Origin: Lichenostomus cassidix | Taxonomy: Eukaryota > Chordata > Aves > Passeriformes > Meliphagidae | Direction of reading: 5' to 3' | NCBI GenBank assembly: GCA_008360975.2 | Contig: CM039182.1 | Location: 84,537,405-84,601,404, forward strand | DNA: 64,000 nucleotides | In this document: positions 37,160 through 48,555 of the stretch, in pieces | Numbering within the stretch: position 1 is the stretch's first letter | Layout of the letters: every line of letters starts with the position of its first letter | The notes under the pieces: generated by a model | Database searches by the model: none | What the model saw: only the letters and a program-made list of their open reading frames with translations | What the model was told of the DNA's origin: nothing | Made by a program: the position numbers and the translations under genes

Positions 37160-37277
37160 CTGATATCTCAAGAGACAAAGCAACCGAGTGATAAATCTCT
37201 ACAAATTGAGAGAGTTGCTCTTCCACAGAAGCAAAGGCCAAGTTTAACACTAAAAATCCAGACAGCAGCCACATCAT
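37160..37277 (-). CDS. Candidate first coding exon with signal peptide
   Basis: On the minus strand AAAATGATG starts a frame of 39 codons plus one base that ends at the donor CAG|GTAACT. An in-frame TAG lies two codons upstream, which fixes the start. The N-terminus MMWLLSGFLVLNLAFA is a textbook signal peptide with a predicted cleavage after AFA (before SVEEQ), and the rest, SVEEQLSQFVEIYHSVALSL, is helix-like. A possible 5' acceptor (GAGGTTGCAG) sits just before the start. The exon at 36433-36563 follows after a 596-base GT…AG intron in matching phase. I do not recognise the protein. The hydrophobic stretch could arise by chance in T-rich DNA. Confidence 0.33.
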
Positions 37278-39677
37278 TTTCTATTCTGCAACCTCACAGC
37301 CTTGCTATCTTTCCTCCCAAGATGTGAGACCACTGAAAAACAGAGCAGAAATGTCATGTATATCATCAGTGCCACTGCAACTTATGGATGCTATTTTCAC
37401 CTTTTTGACTTTCAATTGACTCACTTGGTGAAAAGTAGGAGAAATAAACACTTACTAAACAGTCAGTTTATAACAGAAATAGACATTTATGAGAACTGCT
37501 AAAATCATGTGATTTTCTAACTTGAAACTTTGATAAGTTAAAGGCAATGCCATAAACCTACTTGTTCAGAATGCCACTGCTGCAAGTATAAGTGCAAGTT
37601 CAATGGAAAAGATTTTAAAAAAAGAAAGTTTTATTTTTACTCCCTGGAATTAGCTCATGAGTAGCTCATGTTACACCACAGGTCTTAGATAAAATAGAAC
37701 TTGCAGCCCATGAACCAGTGAAACTTTAGCTCTTTTGCTAAATCTTGAAAGGTAGTGTTTTTTCCATTAAAAGAAAAGCCTCAGTCATCACTACATGGTA
37801 ATTTACATCCAGACAGACTGAAATCTAATTGCTCTCAACACTTCAGTAAGAAACAAGTACTTCATGCAATGGCTTATTTAAGAAGCATTTACTTAAATTC
37901 CTTAGGCACCATAGTGCATGAATGTCAGTTTATCACCTATGGCACTTATTTTATTTTGTTTCCTTCTAATAGATGGATGGTTCCTCCTAGAAGAGATCTC
38001 TTTTTTTGGTTTTGCTTCTTATTCTTAATTCACTTTTGAACTCCTTATCTTTCCTTTTATTCACATACTGGTTTTGACCCTTTCCTGAAATACAAGTTTA
38101 TCTAAGTTTTTGTAAAGTATTAATAACTCAGGTAGCCATCCCAGTAATCTGTTAAATGGGAGGTCCTCATTGAAAATGAGGAGAGCTGCAGAGAATGGAG
38201 AATTTTACTACCTAAATAAACAGGTAACTGGTCCTGCTCTGGCATAACAGTTGCCTTTAGTTTTGTGTTGGTATTCATCAAACATATCTTCTGATGATCT
38301 CACTATATTGATGGATTCAAACCATGAAGTTAAGTGTAAAACCTGGATGATGTCCCAGTATGATGTTCTTTGGTATTGTCTCTGTCCTTTTACAGGACTG
38401 AGGCACATCTGTATCTTTCTTATGTACTGTCATGTTAACTAATAGTAATGATTTTTCTCCTTAGATAATCCACTGAGATAACCTGACATAGCAAATCTTT
38501 TCTCAACCCTTTTAAAATGAACAAGAATTTGAAAGAGGAGGGGAAACAAACCCTAAAACCATAATCAGAATTATCATTACCAACTCCCACCTACATCTGA
38601 CTTTGATTTTGCTCTGCAAGAGATACCCGTGGGCAGATAAGGAACACCAAGATAAGCCTTTTTGTGAGCTCCTTTACATACAAGGTCTAAATCTTCCTTG
38701 ATAAAATCCTTAAAACCATTCTGGAATACTTCTATATTCTGTAAGCACAAATTCTGAAGCCACACAGCTATGAGGATAACTGAAGAAAGTATATCTTTTC
38801 CTCAGTAGGCAAGCCCCACTGACCTCACTCCTTTTGTTCCCTATCTCCTTTTGAATCCTTCAGTGTGAGGATAGGTCTGTCAGTGCTACTGAAATCTGAA
38901 ACTACTTCTGCTCAACGCAAAGTTAAATGAGACTATTCCCTGGCTGAATGAAAATAGGCTTTACATAATAAAATTCTTGGATAAATTGAAAACCCTTGCT
39001 ACAAATTAATTAAGAAATGCCAAATACTTGTGGCTACTGAGAGCAGGGGCATACACACTTTATTGCTAAGCCTAGATTTAAAACTCTAATAATCTTAATA
39101 AAATAATTTTGCTCCTTCCAAAAAATAAGAATATATTACTAAAAACAAAGGATAGACCTCAAGGCATGATCCTGTTTTAGATGTCTGATAGTCATAAATA
39201 ATTGTGTCCCCTGCAATATTATTAAGTGTGCCAGTAAAATGGAAAAATATAAAATCAGTGAAAGTGGGAGACACTACAGATCACTAATGTTCAGGATTAA
39301 AGGAGTCCTGCTGTAATAAATGCATTCCCATATTCAATGAGTAACAAGCACAACAGAGTTAAAACTGCCCTACATTGATTCTACCCTGAAGGTAAACCAA
39401 CTACATTGCAATGCTATAAATGCCTGCCTGGAAACAATTGCTGTCTGGAAGCCAAAGCCACTGCATTCTAGTGACTAGAATTCAGTTTAGCTTGAAGAGA
39501 CAAAGGCTGAATACAAATTTTACACTGCTGGAGATCAGTACTGCATAGAGACAGCCATGTACACTTTCACTACAAATAAAGAGGAGGGAGAAACTGTGAA
39601 GGCTCGTACAAAACCTTACATCTATTGCAGGATATACAACACAGAAAGAAAAAAATCCACAAGTCACCACACAACAT
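37278..39677. other. Unique AT-rich sequence, nothing recognised
   Basis: No repeat family or convincing gene seen. If the candidate gene at 36.4-37.3 kb is real, its promoter would lie here on the minus strand; no clear TATA or CpG cluster marks it. Confidence 0.45.
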
Positions 39678-40520
39678 TTGTCAGTTGAAAATAAAAACCC
39701 TGGACTTGTTTTGCTATTTGCCCACAAACATGATGTCTTATGTGACCCAAAAATAATAATAATGTATTCCATATCTTCTCTATGCCAACTTGCCCAAGAT
39801 TATCACTGTCCTGTCTCTTCAAAACCCAACAACCCAGGAAACAAACTTCTGAGCTTTACCTGGGCTTCCTGGAGGAGAGGTGCACTGTGTCCCTTTAAAA
39901 CAGGTTTGGACATGAAGTTGGGTCCTCTTTCTGAGTCACAACCCAGGAAGCTGCATTTCACAATCCAGAATTACTTTTGGGCAAATTTCACAATACCTTC
40001 ACCGCCTGCTGGGGGAAGCCATTCCACAAGTTCTTGCAGCTGCCATATGCAGTGCCACACCAGAAAAGTCAGACCCTCTGTCCATGAGTTCCAGTCTGCC
40101 CCAGTTCCAGCTGCCTGCCATTCTTGCCAAAAAAAGGTTGGATCTGCAACTTGCTGGGAAGCTTCTTCCTACAATTTCAGCAGCATTAGAGCCTTTTGGA
40201 CAAAAATAGGGGTTTTTTTCTGGGTTTTGTTTTTTCCCTGTCCCCTGTTGGTTGTTGTTTGCAGCAGGGAGTCGTGTAACCCCAGAGGCTCAGTTGCTGT
40301 GCTGTTTTTCCTTTCTCTCTCTCTACCTCATAGTCCAGAGAAGGGGCTTCTCTGCCATATTGTGTTTGTCTTCCAGTCCATGCAGTCTGCTATGGTGGCT
40401 GTCACCTTGGGAGGAGGAAACTTCTCCACCATCTTGGGAGGAGGGAGCCTTACACCATCTTGTTTTCTTTGTTCCCAGGGAGATCACAGGACTCCTTGGG
40501 ATCGAATTGTGACTTTATAA
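39678..40520 (+). other. LTR/U3-like segment with the longest open frame
   Basis: The window's longest open frame (280 codons) runs here. Its translation is rich in S, C, P and F with no domain, signal peptide or recognisable motif; the last third comes from T/C-rich and GGAGGA-repeat DNA, so it is probably not a real protein. The DNA is less AT-rich than its surroundings and has TTTAAAA near 39894, CCATCTTGGGAGGAGG-type direct repeats at 40403-40462 and a TATA-like TTTATAAAG near 40513. This layout resembles a retroviral U3 or other promoter. I found no TG…CA ends with target duplications, so an LTR call is tentative. Confidence 0.3.
40403..40462 (+). repeat. Direct repeats CACC(AT)CTTGGGAGGAGG
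   Basis: CACCTTGGGAGGAGG (40403-40417), CACCATCTTGGGAGGAGG (40427-40444) and CACCATCTTG (40453-40462) recur at about 25-base spacing. The CCATCTTG core resembles a YY1 site; that reading is an inference. Confidence 0.7.
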
Positions 40521-40577
40521 AGAAATCAGACCCATGTCTAAAGGAGTGTTCTTGTAGCTAAGATATTATCATATCAT

Positions 40578-40715
40578 ATCAATGGTCCTTCTCTGCAGAA
40601 CTGCTCTCAATCCCCAGCCTGTGCTGGTATTTGGGGTTATTCCTCCCCAGGTGCAGGACCCTGCACTTGCCTTTGTTGAGCTCTCTTAGGTTTTTCTCTG
40701 CCCAACTCTCCAGCT
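40578..40715 (-). mobile_element. CR1 LINE, internal fragment
   Basis: The plus strand reads as reverse-complement CR1: ATCAATGGTCCTTCTCTGC, then CCCCAGCCTGTGCTGGTATT, CTCCCCAGGTGCAGGACCCT, GCACTTGCCTTTGTTGAGC and CAACTCTCCAGC, in consensus order. The 3' part of the element that should lie to the left is absent and is replaced by the U3-like segment, so the copy was interrupted or deleted there. Confidence 0.82.
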
Positions 40716-43004
40716 TCAATGTATCAGTGCAAATTTCCATATCTATATCAACATTCTTACTCTTATTTCAGCAGTTCTTAAATTGAGGTAATTTGATAAG
40801 GTGATAGAAATGTTTCCAGATGGAATTGGCCACACAACAACTGTTCGACTGTAATTGCATCAGCAGAGTAGTGCCAGTTCATTTCCAGAGGAGACAAACA
40901 CATTTGTAGAACAAATCTAGGTCCATGGAATTTCTCAAGAAGAGAGACTTTAATCTTAATCACAATGAATCTGGTCAGGCCTGCTGAGGGGCTATGCAGG
41001 GCTTTCCTTCACTGCTGTAGACTTCTGTGAAGACAGTCCAGTTCCTCTTTTCTCAAAAAGAAAAAAACCCAGGGGATGCAATGTTTCCTACATACACTTT
41101 ACTCATAAATTCTCTTTCCAGAAGATGATTGTATCTTTGTCTTTCTTTTGAATGAGAATTAAAACAAATATCAGATGCTTATATTAGAAGAGTATCTTTA
41201 AAAGAAAAGTTAGATTTGAAGTACTAGTGATACTCCAGCAAAATAGTATTACAAAGACAATGTTACGTTATATTTATGGTACTTTAAGTTACGGTATATT
41301 TTAAATAAATCAAATATATTTTTCATTGGACATATGGCATGTATATTGATGAATAACTATAAGAAACAGTCTTCACCTGGGGAGCTATTCAGCAAATCAG
41401 AAAGTTTCAGCTACATCCAGTTTTAGATAATATATGTGCATGAATTCTGAAAGGAACTAAATCACAAATAGTCAGTTCTTCCAATGTAGAGGGTTTTTTT
41501 CTGCAAATTGCCTGTATTTTCTAAAAATGCCCATTAGTTTCCTTTGTTTTGGCAAACCACTTAGGACACAAGTCTGCAAATAGAAACTCAAATATAAATT
41601 TTTAAATAATACAGTGTCTGCATTACATGCAGACTTAAACAGTATTAATGGAAGATTTGCCATGAATCTCTAGTTTGAATTTTTAAAGCAATTTGTATCA
41701 ATAAAAATGAAAGTGAGAAAACAATTAACCAGCTAAGCAGTGGGTTCTGTCATGAAGAACAATATTGCAAAAATAATCTTTCCAAGATAAAGTTTAAATA
41801 TTAAAAACAATAGCCATTCTAATGACTATATATGTCCTCATTTGTGCAGTATGAAGGTGTCTGCCAAATTCCAAAACTAGAAGCTTCACATGGGTTTTGG
41901 CAGGTGAAGTTTAACAGAATGTCAAGAGGCACACATTTGATGTGAATCAATAAATATTTGCTTTCAAATTTAACCATTAAGGACCACTTAAAAGCCCAAG
42001 AACTTTGAAATTAACATTACCAGAGGTCTCAGTTAATGAGACCAAAAAGAATTATGCAAATAAAATTACCAATACAGAAGAAGAAAGTCTTCAAATGTTT
42101 AAATAATTTTCAGGTTCTGAAATTCCAAACAGTAAAGGAAGTAGAGATCAGAGTATTTCATTGATCTGAAAAAAAACTCTAACATAATTTAAAAAAAAAT
42201 CTTCTGTCATAGGGACTGATCCAAAGCCAATTCATGTCACTGGCAGCATTCCCCTATGATTTTGGTGATCTTTGGAACAGATCTAAATGAGGCTAAGTCC
42301 TTCTTTTTTTAACATAATCTATAGACATCACTACAACACAAGGCTAACTGGAGATGGAGGATATTATGTAAGTGCAAATGACGAATCTATTGCACTTAAA
42401 AAAAAATTAAATAAAAGTTCACAGCAATCTTCCTAGAACAACTCTAAGCAGTTTTACTTCAGGAAAAGACAGTACCAGCATATGCTGTAAAAATAAGGAA
42501 CAAAAAATAGGAAGGCAGAAAATAAAAAGAAAAGGCACACGTTTCTGTGAATGTATTTTTGTGAAAGAGGTGGCACAACACAGTATGTATTTGTAGATTA
42601 GGCTATTAGAAGCATATGAAATATTTAGCAGTAATGAATTTAAATGCTATTTCTATATTAGGGCAAATTAAATGTTGAATTTTTGAGACAGTTTAATGAA
42701 GTTGTATCTAGTTCTTTGTCATACTCATTTTTCAGAATACTTTTTTTCTCATCTCCTTACAGTCTAGATGTTATGCTGAATGAGCACTGTCCTGACCAAA
42801 GAAATTAGCTATAAAATTTAGATATGAATCACAGGTATCAATTACCACTGGGCTCAAACCCAGCAACTAGCTCTATTTTATCATACTGCAAAAATTCCAA
42901 CAGTGCCAGGAAAGGCATATGTTTATTATCCTAATGATCAACTATTAATAAGATTATTCACATCATCTAATATTTTATGTGAGGTGCCTAATTTAGTCAA
43001 AATA

Positions 43005-43046
43005 CTAAGTCAATACTTAGTCAAAATTAATCTTCCAAGATTAATT
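43005..43046. repeat. Two adjacent inverted repeats
   Basis: ACTAAGT pairs with ACTTAGT around CAAT (43005-43022). AATTAATCTT (43025-43034) pairs perfectly with AAGATTAATT (43037-43046) around CC. TTAGTCAAAAT is also present as a direct repeat on either side of the first hairpin. Confidence 0.85.
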
Positions 43047-43863
43047 CTCTCATTATTGGAAAAATAATCCAGCTAGGGTGCCCTTGCCTAGCTGATTTTC
43101 ACTTCCAATATGGAGAGCCAAGACAACACGTGTAGTTGTTTTGTTTTGGGTGAAGTGACTCCCAGTCACTAGCCCAGATCTGATGCTATATTTATATACT
43201 GAGGCACCAGACTGTGAATGAGGTATAAATATCAAAAACTAGAAGTGAAATCCACCTTGTTCAGCCAGAACAAAGCCTTTAAGAACTTGATTCTTGTTCC
43301 AAACAAGTGTTTTATTAACAAGTAACTGACCATGGCATTGTGCTTGTCCTCTGCATATCAAGCTGACTTCTTCCTGTTGTGTCAATAAGTCTTTTAGAGT
43401 CATTGCAAAAGAGATTTTGCATTTGTGCAAAATCAATTGCTTAGTATTAAGCAGTGTCTTTTGCAAGCTTACCTGTGAATGTAGTTAACATCTTTCTACT
43501 CTAAGGAAAGATGATAAATTACTTTTCAGTTAGAAGCTGTGACTTACTGCTTATATCAATTTCAGGTGAGAGCTCAGAGATCCTGTGTCAAATATCTTCC
43601 CCTCATTTTGCTTGATAAGTATGTCTCAATCCTTGTTGAAAATGGTTGGCTGAAGAGTCCTTCTCCAATTCTAGCAAGGACTATTGTATGACTGTATTGA
43701 CAGTGCTGGTGCTCCCTTGCTTACTAAAGGCCCGTCCTGGAAAACCTAAGACATTCTCCACCATAATGGATGTCAACAGAAGCTAAGAGGGATGCATCTT
43801 GGTGCAGAAGTTACAGAAATGAACCTCAAACAAGGTCCAAGGTTGGTATTGCATTTGAATGCA

Positions 43864-43880
43864 TGACTGACTGACTGACT
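43864..43880 (+). repeat. (TGAC)n short tandem repeat
   Basis: Four TGAC units plus one base. Confidence 0.85.
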
Positions 43881-44824
43881 TCAATCAATGAAGAAAGCTC
43901 GCAGGATTATGCAAATAGGGACATGGGATGAAGTACCTGGAGCAGCTGATTTATTGCCAATGCGGTAGTAGTTAATGAAAACACTGTCTTTCATTGTTCA
44001 AAAAGAAGTGTATGTGCTAAAAAAGCTTCCTGAACTGGTTTCGAGAACAGACTTCTCTCCATTTCACTAGTTATAGCAGAAAAGTCTATAGCATTCAAAA
44101 AACCACACTTTTATGCAATACATGTCAGTTCTCCAAAAGGGATGAAAGTATTGTGCACTGCATAAGACTGAATCAACTGTAAAAAAGTATCTACGTACAT
44201 CTTTTCATTTTCAGAAATCAAATTGTTTGAAAAAATTCTTCAATAAATATGCATGCTTTCCAAGGTGTTTGAAATTATATCAAAACTTGTCTCTTTGGGG
44301 AAGAATTTTTAAGAGTTATTTAAAAGAAAACCACAACAGAACAACAACCAACATTTTTAAAGAAGAAGAATGGGGGACTATACACTTTACAGCCTTAAGC
44401 TGTCTTGCATGCTGGGTTTTGAACTTCATATTTTCCCCCTTCTTCCATATGCCTTTCATTTTATGTTCCGTATATTTGGTTTTAAATAATCCAAAATATC
44501 AGGCCCAGACTAGGAGCAAATTTTACTGTTCCAAGAGAGAAAGGACTATTCTATGTTTTCAGCTAAATTCAAAACAAACAAAAATCTACACTAAAAAATT
44601 TATCTTCATTTGTCAAAAAAAAAAAAAGCCACAACTAAAAATAAGAAAAACAAGATTAATAATTTGGATCCATAAATGAAGATGTCTGAGGTCTTCAAAA
44701 GATTTCTCAAGTTTACTAAGAGTCAGATTCAGAGATGAGTTATGTCAGGTTTGATTTTTAAAACAATCAAATATATGGTTCTATAAAATACAACCATTTT
44801 TTCCAATGAAATTTCATCTTAGCT

Positions 44825-45209
44825 TTGGGGTTTTTCAGGCTGGAGAAGGCTCAAGGGAAGCCTTATAGCCACATTCCAGTACCTAAAGGGAGCCTACAAG
44901 AAAGCTTGGAAAGGGCTTTTCACAAGGACATCTAGCGATAGGACACGTGGAAATGGGTTTAGACAGTAAAGGGGATAGGTTTGGGTTAGATATTAGGAAG
45001 AAATTCTTTACTGTGAGGGGGAGTGTGACACTGTAACAGGTTGCTCAGAGAAGCTGTGGATGTGCCATGCCTGGTAGCATTCAACGACAGGTTAAATTGA
45101 TGTTTGAGCAACCTGCTCTAGTGGAAGGTGCCTCTGCTCATGGCTGGGGGCTTGAGACTAGGTAATCCCTGAGACACTTTCCAACCCAAATCATTCTGTG
45201 ATCCTGTGA
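44825..45209 (+). mobile_element. CR1 LINE, 3' part
   Basis: Sense CR1 3' region: TTTCAGGCTGGAGAAGGCTC, ACATTCCAGTACCTAAAGGG, AGCGATAGGACACGTGGAAA, GATATTAGGAAGAAATTCTT, AGAGAAGCTGTGGATGTGCC and CTAGTGGAAGGTGCC in consensus order. It ends CATTCTGTGATCCTGTGA, a recognisable CR1 terminal repeat. It is truncated at the 5' side just like the copy at 19.7 kb and belongs to the same broad subfamily. Confidence 0.93.
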
Positions 45210-46352
45210 ACTGAAAGTGAAAAAAAGAAAATAATGAACTCATTTCCGGATGGCACTGTTTCTAGAACACAATTTCCAATTACTCAAGACATTTACATCT
45301 AATATCTTCCCCACTGCATAAGCCAAAATAACAGAATTATATATCCGTGTACATATAAGTGATAATTCGCAAAATAAGATTTTATCTTACTTTAAGTAGA
45401 TGCCCTAGACAAGTTCAAAAGAGTGTTAACACATGCACATTCAGGGAAAAGCCAGAAACACATTGCCTCATTTTAATGTGTATTATCTCTTTGAGAAGTT
45501 ATTAGTAGTGGAGACTCAACTGCTGGTGGTGATCCTGGAACACAGGATCTACATATATTATAATATAATATATTGGACAAGGGTGCTGCTGGCTAATCAA
45601 ATGGAGAATCACTAATAAATGTTGCTTAGTGTTTATGATTAAATTAATTACAGTTGCACTTCTTAAAGATAAATACAAATAAGCTACATGAGCATTGTAT
45701 ATTCCCACAAGCTGTCAGCAAAATAAGTCTTTACTATTCTTAGGTTTCTAGTATCCAATAAACTCAAGTTCAATATTGTTCTGCAGCCATTGTAAGAGAT
45801 TATTACATCTTCTGTTCAATTATCGACACTTTTATTGCTTTGTTCACTAAACCAGCTTGTCCTGCACATGCTTCTGTGGAGTCAGATCCCCAGAAGGCAT
45901 TCCTGCATTAATGGGACTATCACAGTCTACAAACCTTCAAAAGATTTTGCCTTTCCTATATAAATTAAATCTGCTCATCCACTCTCCATCATAATAGTCA
46001 TAGATATTCCTTACCAGACCTACTTCCATTTAAACTGAAAGAGGATAAAAGTGAACAATTTTAAAGGCTGACAGCCTTTAGAGAAAATTCTCCAAAATAA
46101 ACTTTAAAAGGGTGCCAATAAACACTTCTGGGAGAAAAAAATGAAACAAAAAAAAAAAACCACCAAGTTGTTCCCTGCTATGGATTTCCTTCCCCCTCCT
46201 TTGCTGTAATTCCAGTGGAAGTGAGATGTGCATACAGCTTACTCACATTGTTTCTTTCATTGAAATACAATGTTGCATTTTCCACAGTAGAAATGTGTCC
46301 TTGGTCTCTTCATTTCATGTATATGCCATGGGCACAGACTTTATTGAAAGTT

Positions 46353-46369
46353 AAAAAAAAAAAAAAAAA
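46353..46369 (+). repeat. Poly(A) run, 17 bases
   Basis: Uninterrupted A run without a recognisable retroposed body upstream. Confidence 0.9.
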
Positions 46370-47281
46370 CACAACTCCAAATACGCAAGACTGCATCATG
46401 TTTCCTACTGAAGTAGCCAACTGAAATAGGCCACTTCTCATCAGAAAAATGCAAGTCCAGCTAGAAATAGTTAAAGGTAGGTATTTGTTAGCTGGGTAAG
46501 TTGCCAATTGAGTGCCTCAATTTTGTGTTAAAATTTGCTTCTGTGGAACCTTTGAGATCAGCCATGATAAAAGGAAAACCCAAGTATCTTTGGACATTTT
46601 GGGACCATAAACATCTGAAAACAGCATAGATTTTTCTTTTATTGTGCCTTACCTTTGAAGAATGTCCTTTTTTTGATGACTGAGCATTATGTGCAGAGCT
46701 CAGAAGGAGATGAAGTTGGAGTGGGGCAGCTTTTAGTGCTTTTTCTCACTGCATCAAGGAACTGCTACTTGCTCTTTCCTATGGACTCCTTCCTTTTGTT
46801 CAACACAAACTGATTTTTACTCCAAGTGATTTTTAATAGCTCATTAGCTATTTTAAGAATTAAGCCAATCAACCAATCATTCAGAGTATATAATCTCTCC
46901 AACAAGCAATACTTTACCATCACAGACATTTCATGTACTAGTGCTTCATAAATCAAACTTCCTGGATATGAAACCTGTCAGTAAGAACTTTGTTTACATC
47001 ACAGCTATGACAGAGCAGTGCTATATTATAGCTAAAATTATATTATTGTTAAAATATACCTTTAAAAAAATCATAAAATATAATATTTTTGGTAACATAA
47101 CCAAATTTACCATATTCTATTTCTAATTAATTTAGAGACATTATAATACAAGCAAAGGTTTCCCACCTAGTCTGTCATCTTTACCTTTTTAAAGTCTACA
47201 AAACAGAAAAGTGTGTTTGCATCTTGCTGCAATTTTTGCTGGAATTTATTAATTATTTTTAGTTTACTCATCCAGTTGGGG

Positions 47282-47300
47282 TAATCCAATCATTGGATTA
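47282..47300. promoter_or_regulatory. TAATCC/GGATTA palindrome (homeodomain-like site)
   Basis: TAATCCAAT, one base, then its exact reverse complement ATTGGATTA. TAATCC is the core recognised by OTX/PITX-type homeodomains and ATTGG is a CCAAT box, so the palindrome combines both on each strand. No nearby promoter is identified; functional meaning is inference. Confidence 0.35.
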
Positions 47301-47749
47301 ACCAAAATAATTGATGTTACTTTATCCCAGAAATTCTCTTGAATACTCTCTTCTTTTTATATCCACTGATTCCCAGTTGACTACTGTAGACGATATTAAG
47401 TGTCAATAGTTCACTTGCTGAAATTCAATATATACTTGAGGATCTATGTCCCCAGTACCTCCAGTACTTGCTTTCAGCCCCAGTGTAAATTATTTGTTCT
47501 TTGGCTGTTTCTCAATCTTTCACCATTGTTAAGTGTTCCTTCCTATCTGTTCTTACCTGTTTCCTGTCTGCTATACTGAGAAGTATTCATCTTAAAACTC
47601 TGCATTAGCACTGACTTTATATTACCAATTTGAAATCTCTCTTTTGTTCTTTTAGCAAATACTTGGATGTGGCTAGCACAGGCTTTTCCCATGAGAATTC
47701 TTTTTGTGTTTTATAAATAAAGATAAAGTTTGGATGTTATTAAAAACAG

Positions 47750-47919
47750 TGTCCCAAGATCTGGACGGTGCAGGCCTGGCCAGTCAGGCCTAGGGGGAGC
47801 CTTCTGACTGACCAATCTGGGTGACTTTTGAAAACTCTATATATATGATGAAATCAAAACAATAAAGGTCTTTCCTTCTTGCCACTGAGAACGGAGTTCT
47901 TTACTCTGCTAGCTGCTCA
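47750..47919 (+). mobile_element. Short solo LTR-like element with 4-bp duplication
   Basis: A 170-bp segment starts TGTCCCAAGA and ends GCTGCTCA, flanked by ACAG (47746-47749 and 47920-47923). It has a CCAAT box (GACCAATCTGG), a TATA box (CTCTATATATATG near 47836) and AATAAA at 47861-47866, spaced like a compact LTR on the plus strand. A 4-bp duplication is typical of gammaretrovirus-like ERV1 elements, but four bases can match by chance (the match is five if the final A of the element is counted). The family is not recognised; a deleted longer LTR is an alternative. Confidence 0.5.
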
Positions 47920-47923
47920 ACAG

Positions 47924-48404
47924 CGACATCTAGACTTTAAAATGCTGTTGCATTTAGTAAATACTTTGGACACCTTTCCAAATCATTGCATCATTATTTT
48001 TTGAGATCTGCAAAGGACCGTAACTAGCAAAAAAATAGTGAAGCATCCTGTTCTTTTCTTTTGTCCTCTCCTCTCTCCAGCTGATTTTATTTCCTGTAAT
48101 GGATATAATCAGGAGGGAGTAGTTACTTCAGAAATTTTGACTGCCCTTCCACTGCTTGTACTACAAGCATATTTCCTCATTCTCATTCTGTGGCAATACC
48201 AAACACTACCAGAGAGAAACATGGCCCAGTTGCATTTCAGTGAGTGCCCATATTGAGCTATTCTGCTCCACGATTCTCCTTTCATATTTACTCATGGTCA
48301 TGATAATTAAAGTCTTAGCTGCAAATCCAGAAACCTGACAGAGGGTCCACAATACTGGCTGTGAAATTGTATTTCCAGACTTACAAAGATGAACTTTTAT
48401 TCCA
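47924..48404. other. Sequence between short LTR and CR1, holding one exon candidate
   Basis: Nothing named here except the exon-like segment at 48081-48239. Confidence 0.45.
48081..48239 (+). CDS. Candidate exon encoding a transmembrane-like segment
   Basis: A very strong acceptor (TTTTGTCCTCTCCTCTCTCC then AG) precedes 159 bases with one frame open for 52 codons between split codons (two bases at the start, one at the end), followed by the donor GTGAGT. The peptide begins DFISCNGYNQEGVVTSE, then has a 20-residue hydrophobic span ILTALPLLVLQAYFLILILW, then QYQTLPERNMAQLHF. This looks like the end of an ectodomain, a membrane span and a short tail. T-rich DNA readily gives hydrophobic translations, and I do not recognise the protein, so it stays a hypothesis. 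Confidence 0.27.
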
Positions 48405-48555
48405 ATGAGGGTGGTAAAATACTAGAACAGGTTTCCCAGTGAGGTGATAGATGCCAAATGCCTGGAAACATTCAAGGTCACACTCATTGCAGAGGGGCTA
48501 AATTAAAGGACCTTTTTAGGTCTCCTCCAACCCAAATTATTTTATGATTCTATGA
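48405..48555 (+). mobile_element. CR1 LINE, short 3'-end fragment
   Basis: Starts GGTTTCCCAGTGAGGTGATA-type CR1 sequence after GAGGGTGGTAAAATACTAGA, continues CCTGGAAACATTCAAGGTCA and TCTCCTCCAACCCAAATTAT, and ends with a near-intact terminal repeat TTATGATTCTATGA. Compared with the consensus it lacks part of the region between the 'AAGGTCA' block and the terminus. Confidence 0.88.

Larger units (their letters stand above)
40716..44824. other. Unique AT-rich sequence with short inverted repeats
   Basis: No gene or named repeat. It includes two adjacent inverted repeats at 43005-43046 and a TGAC run at 43864-43880. A 150-codon open frame at 44227-44679 is lysine- and phenylalanine-rich and looks random. 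Confidence 0.5.
45210..47749. other. Unique AT-rich sequence, nothing recognised
   Basis: No gene or named repeat. It contains a near-palindromic AT stretch at 45551-45572, a 17-base A run at 46353-46369 and a symmetrical TAATCC palindrome at 47282-47300. Confidence 0.5.

Noticed and set aside
44227..44679. 150-codon plus-strand open frame
   Set aside because: Rich in K, F and I with no domain or splice support; composition is that of translated AT-rich DNA containing A runs.
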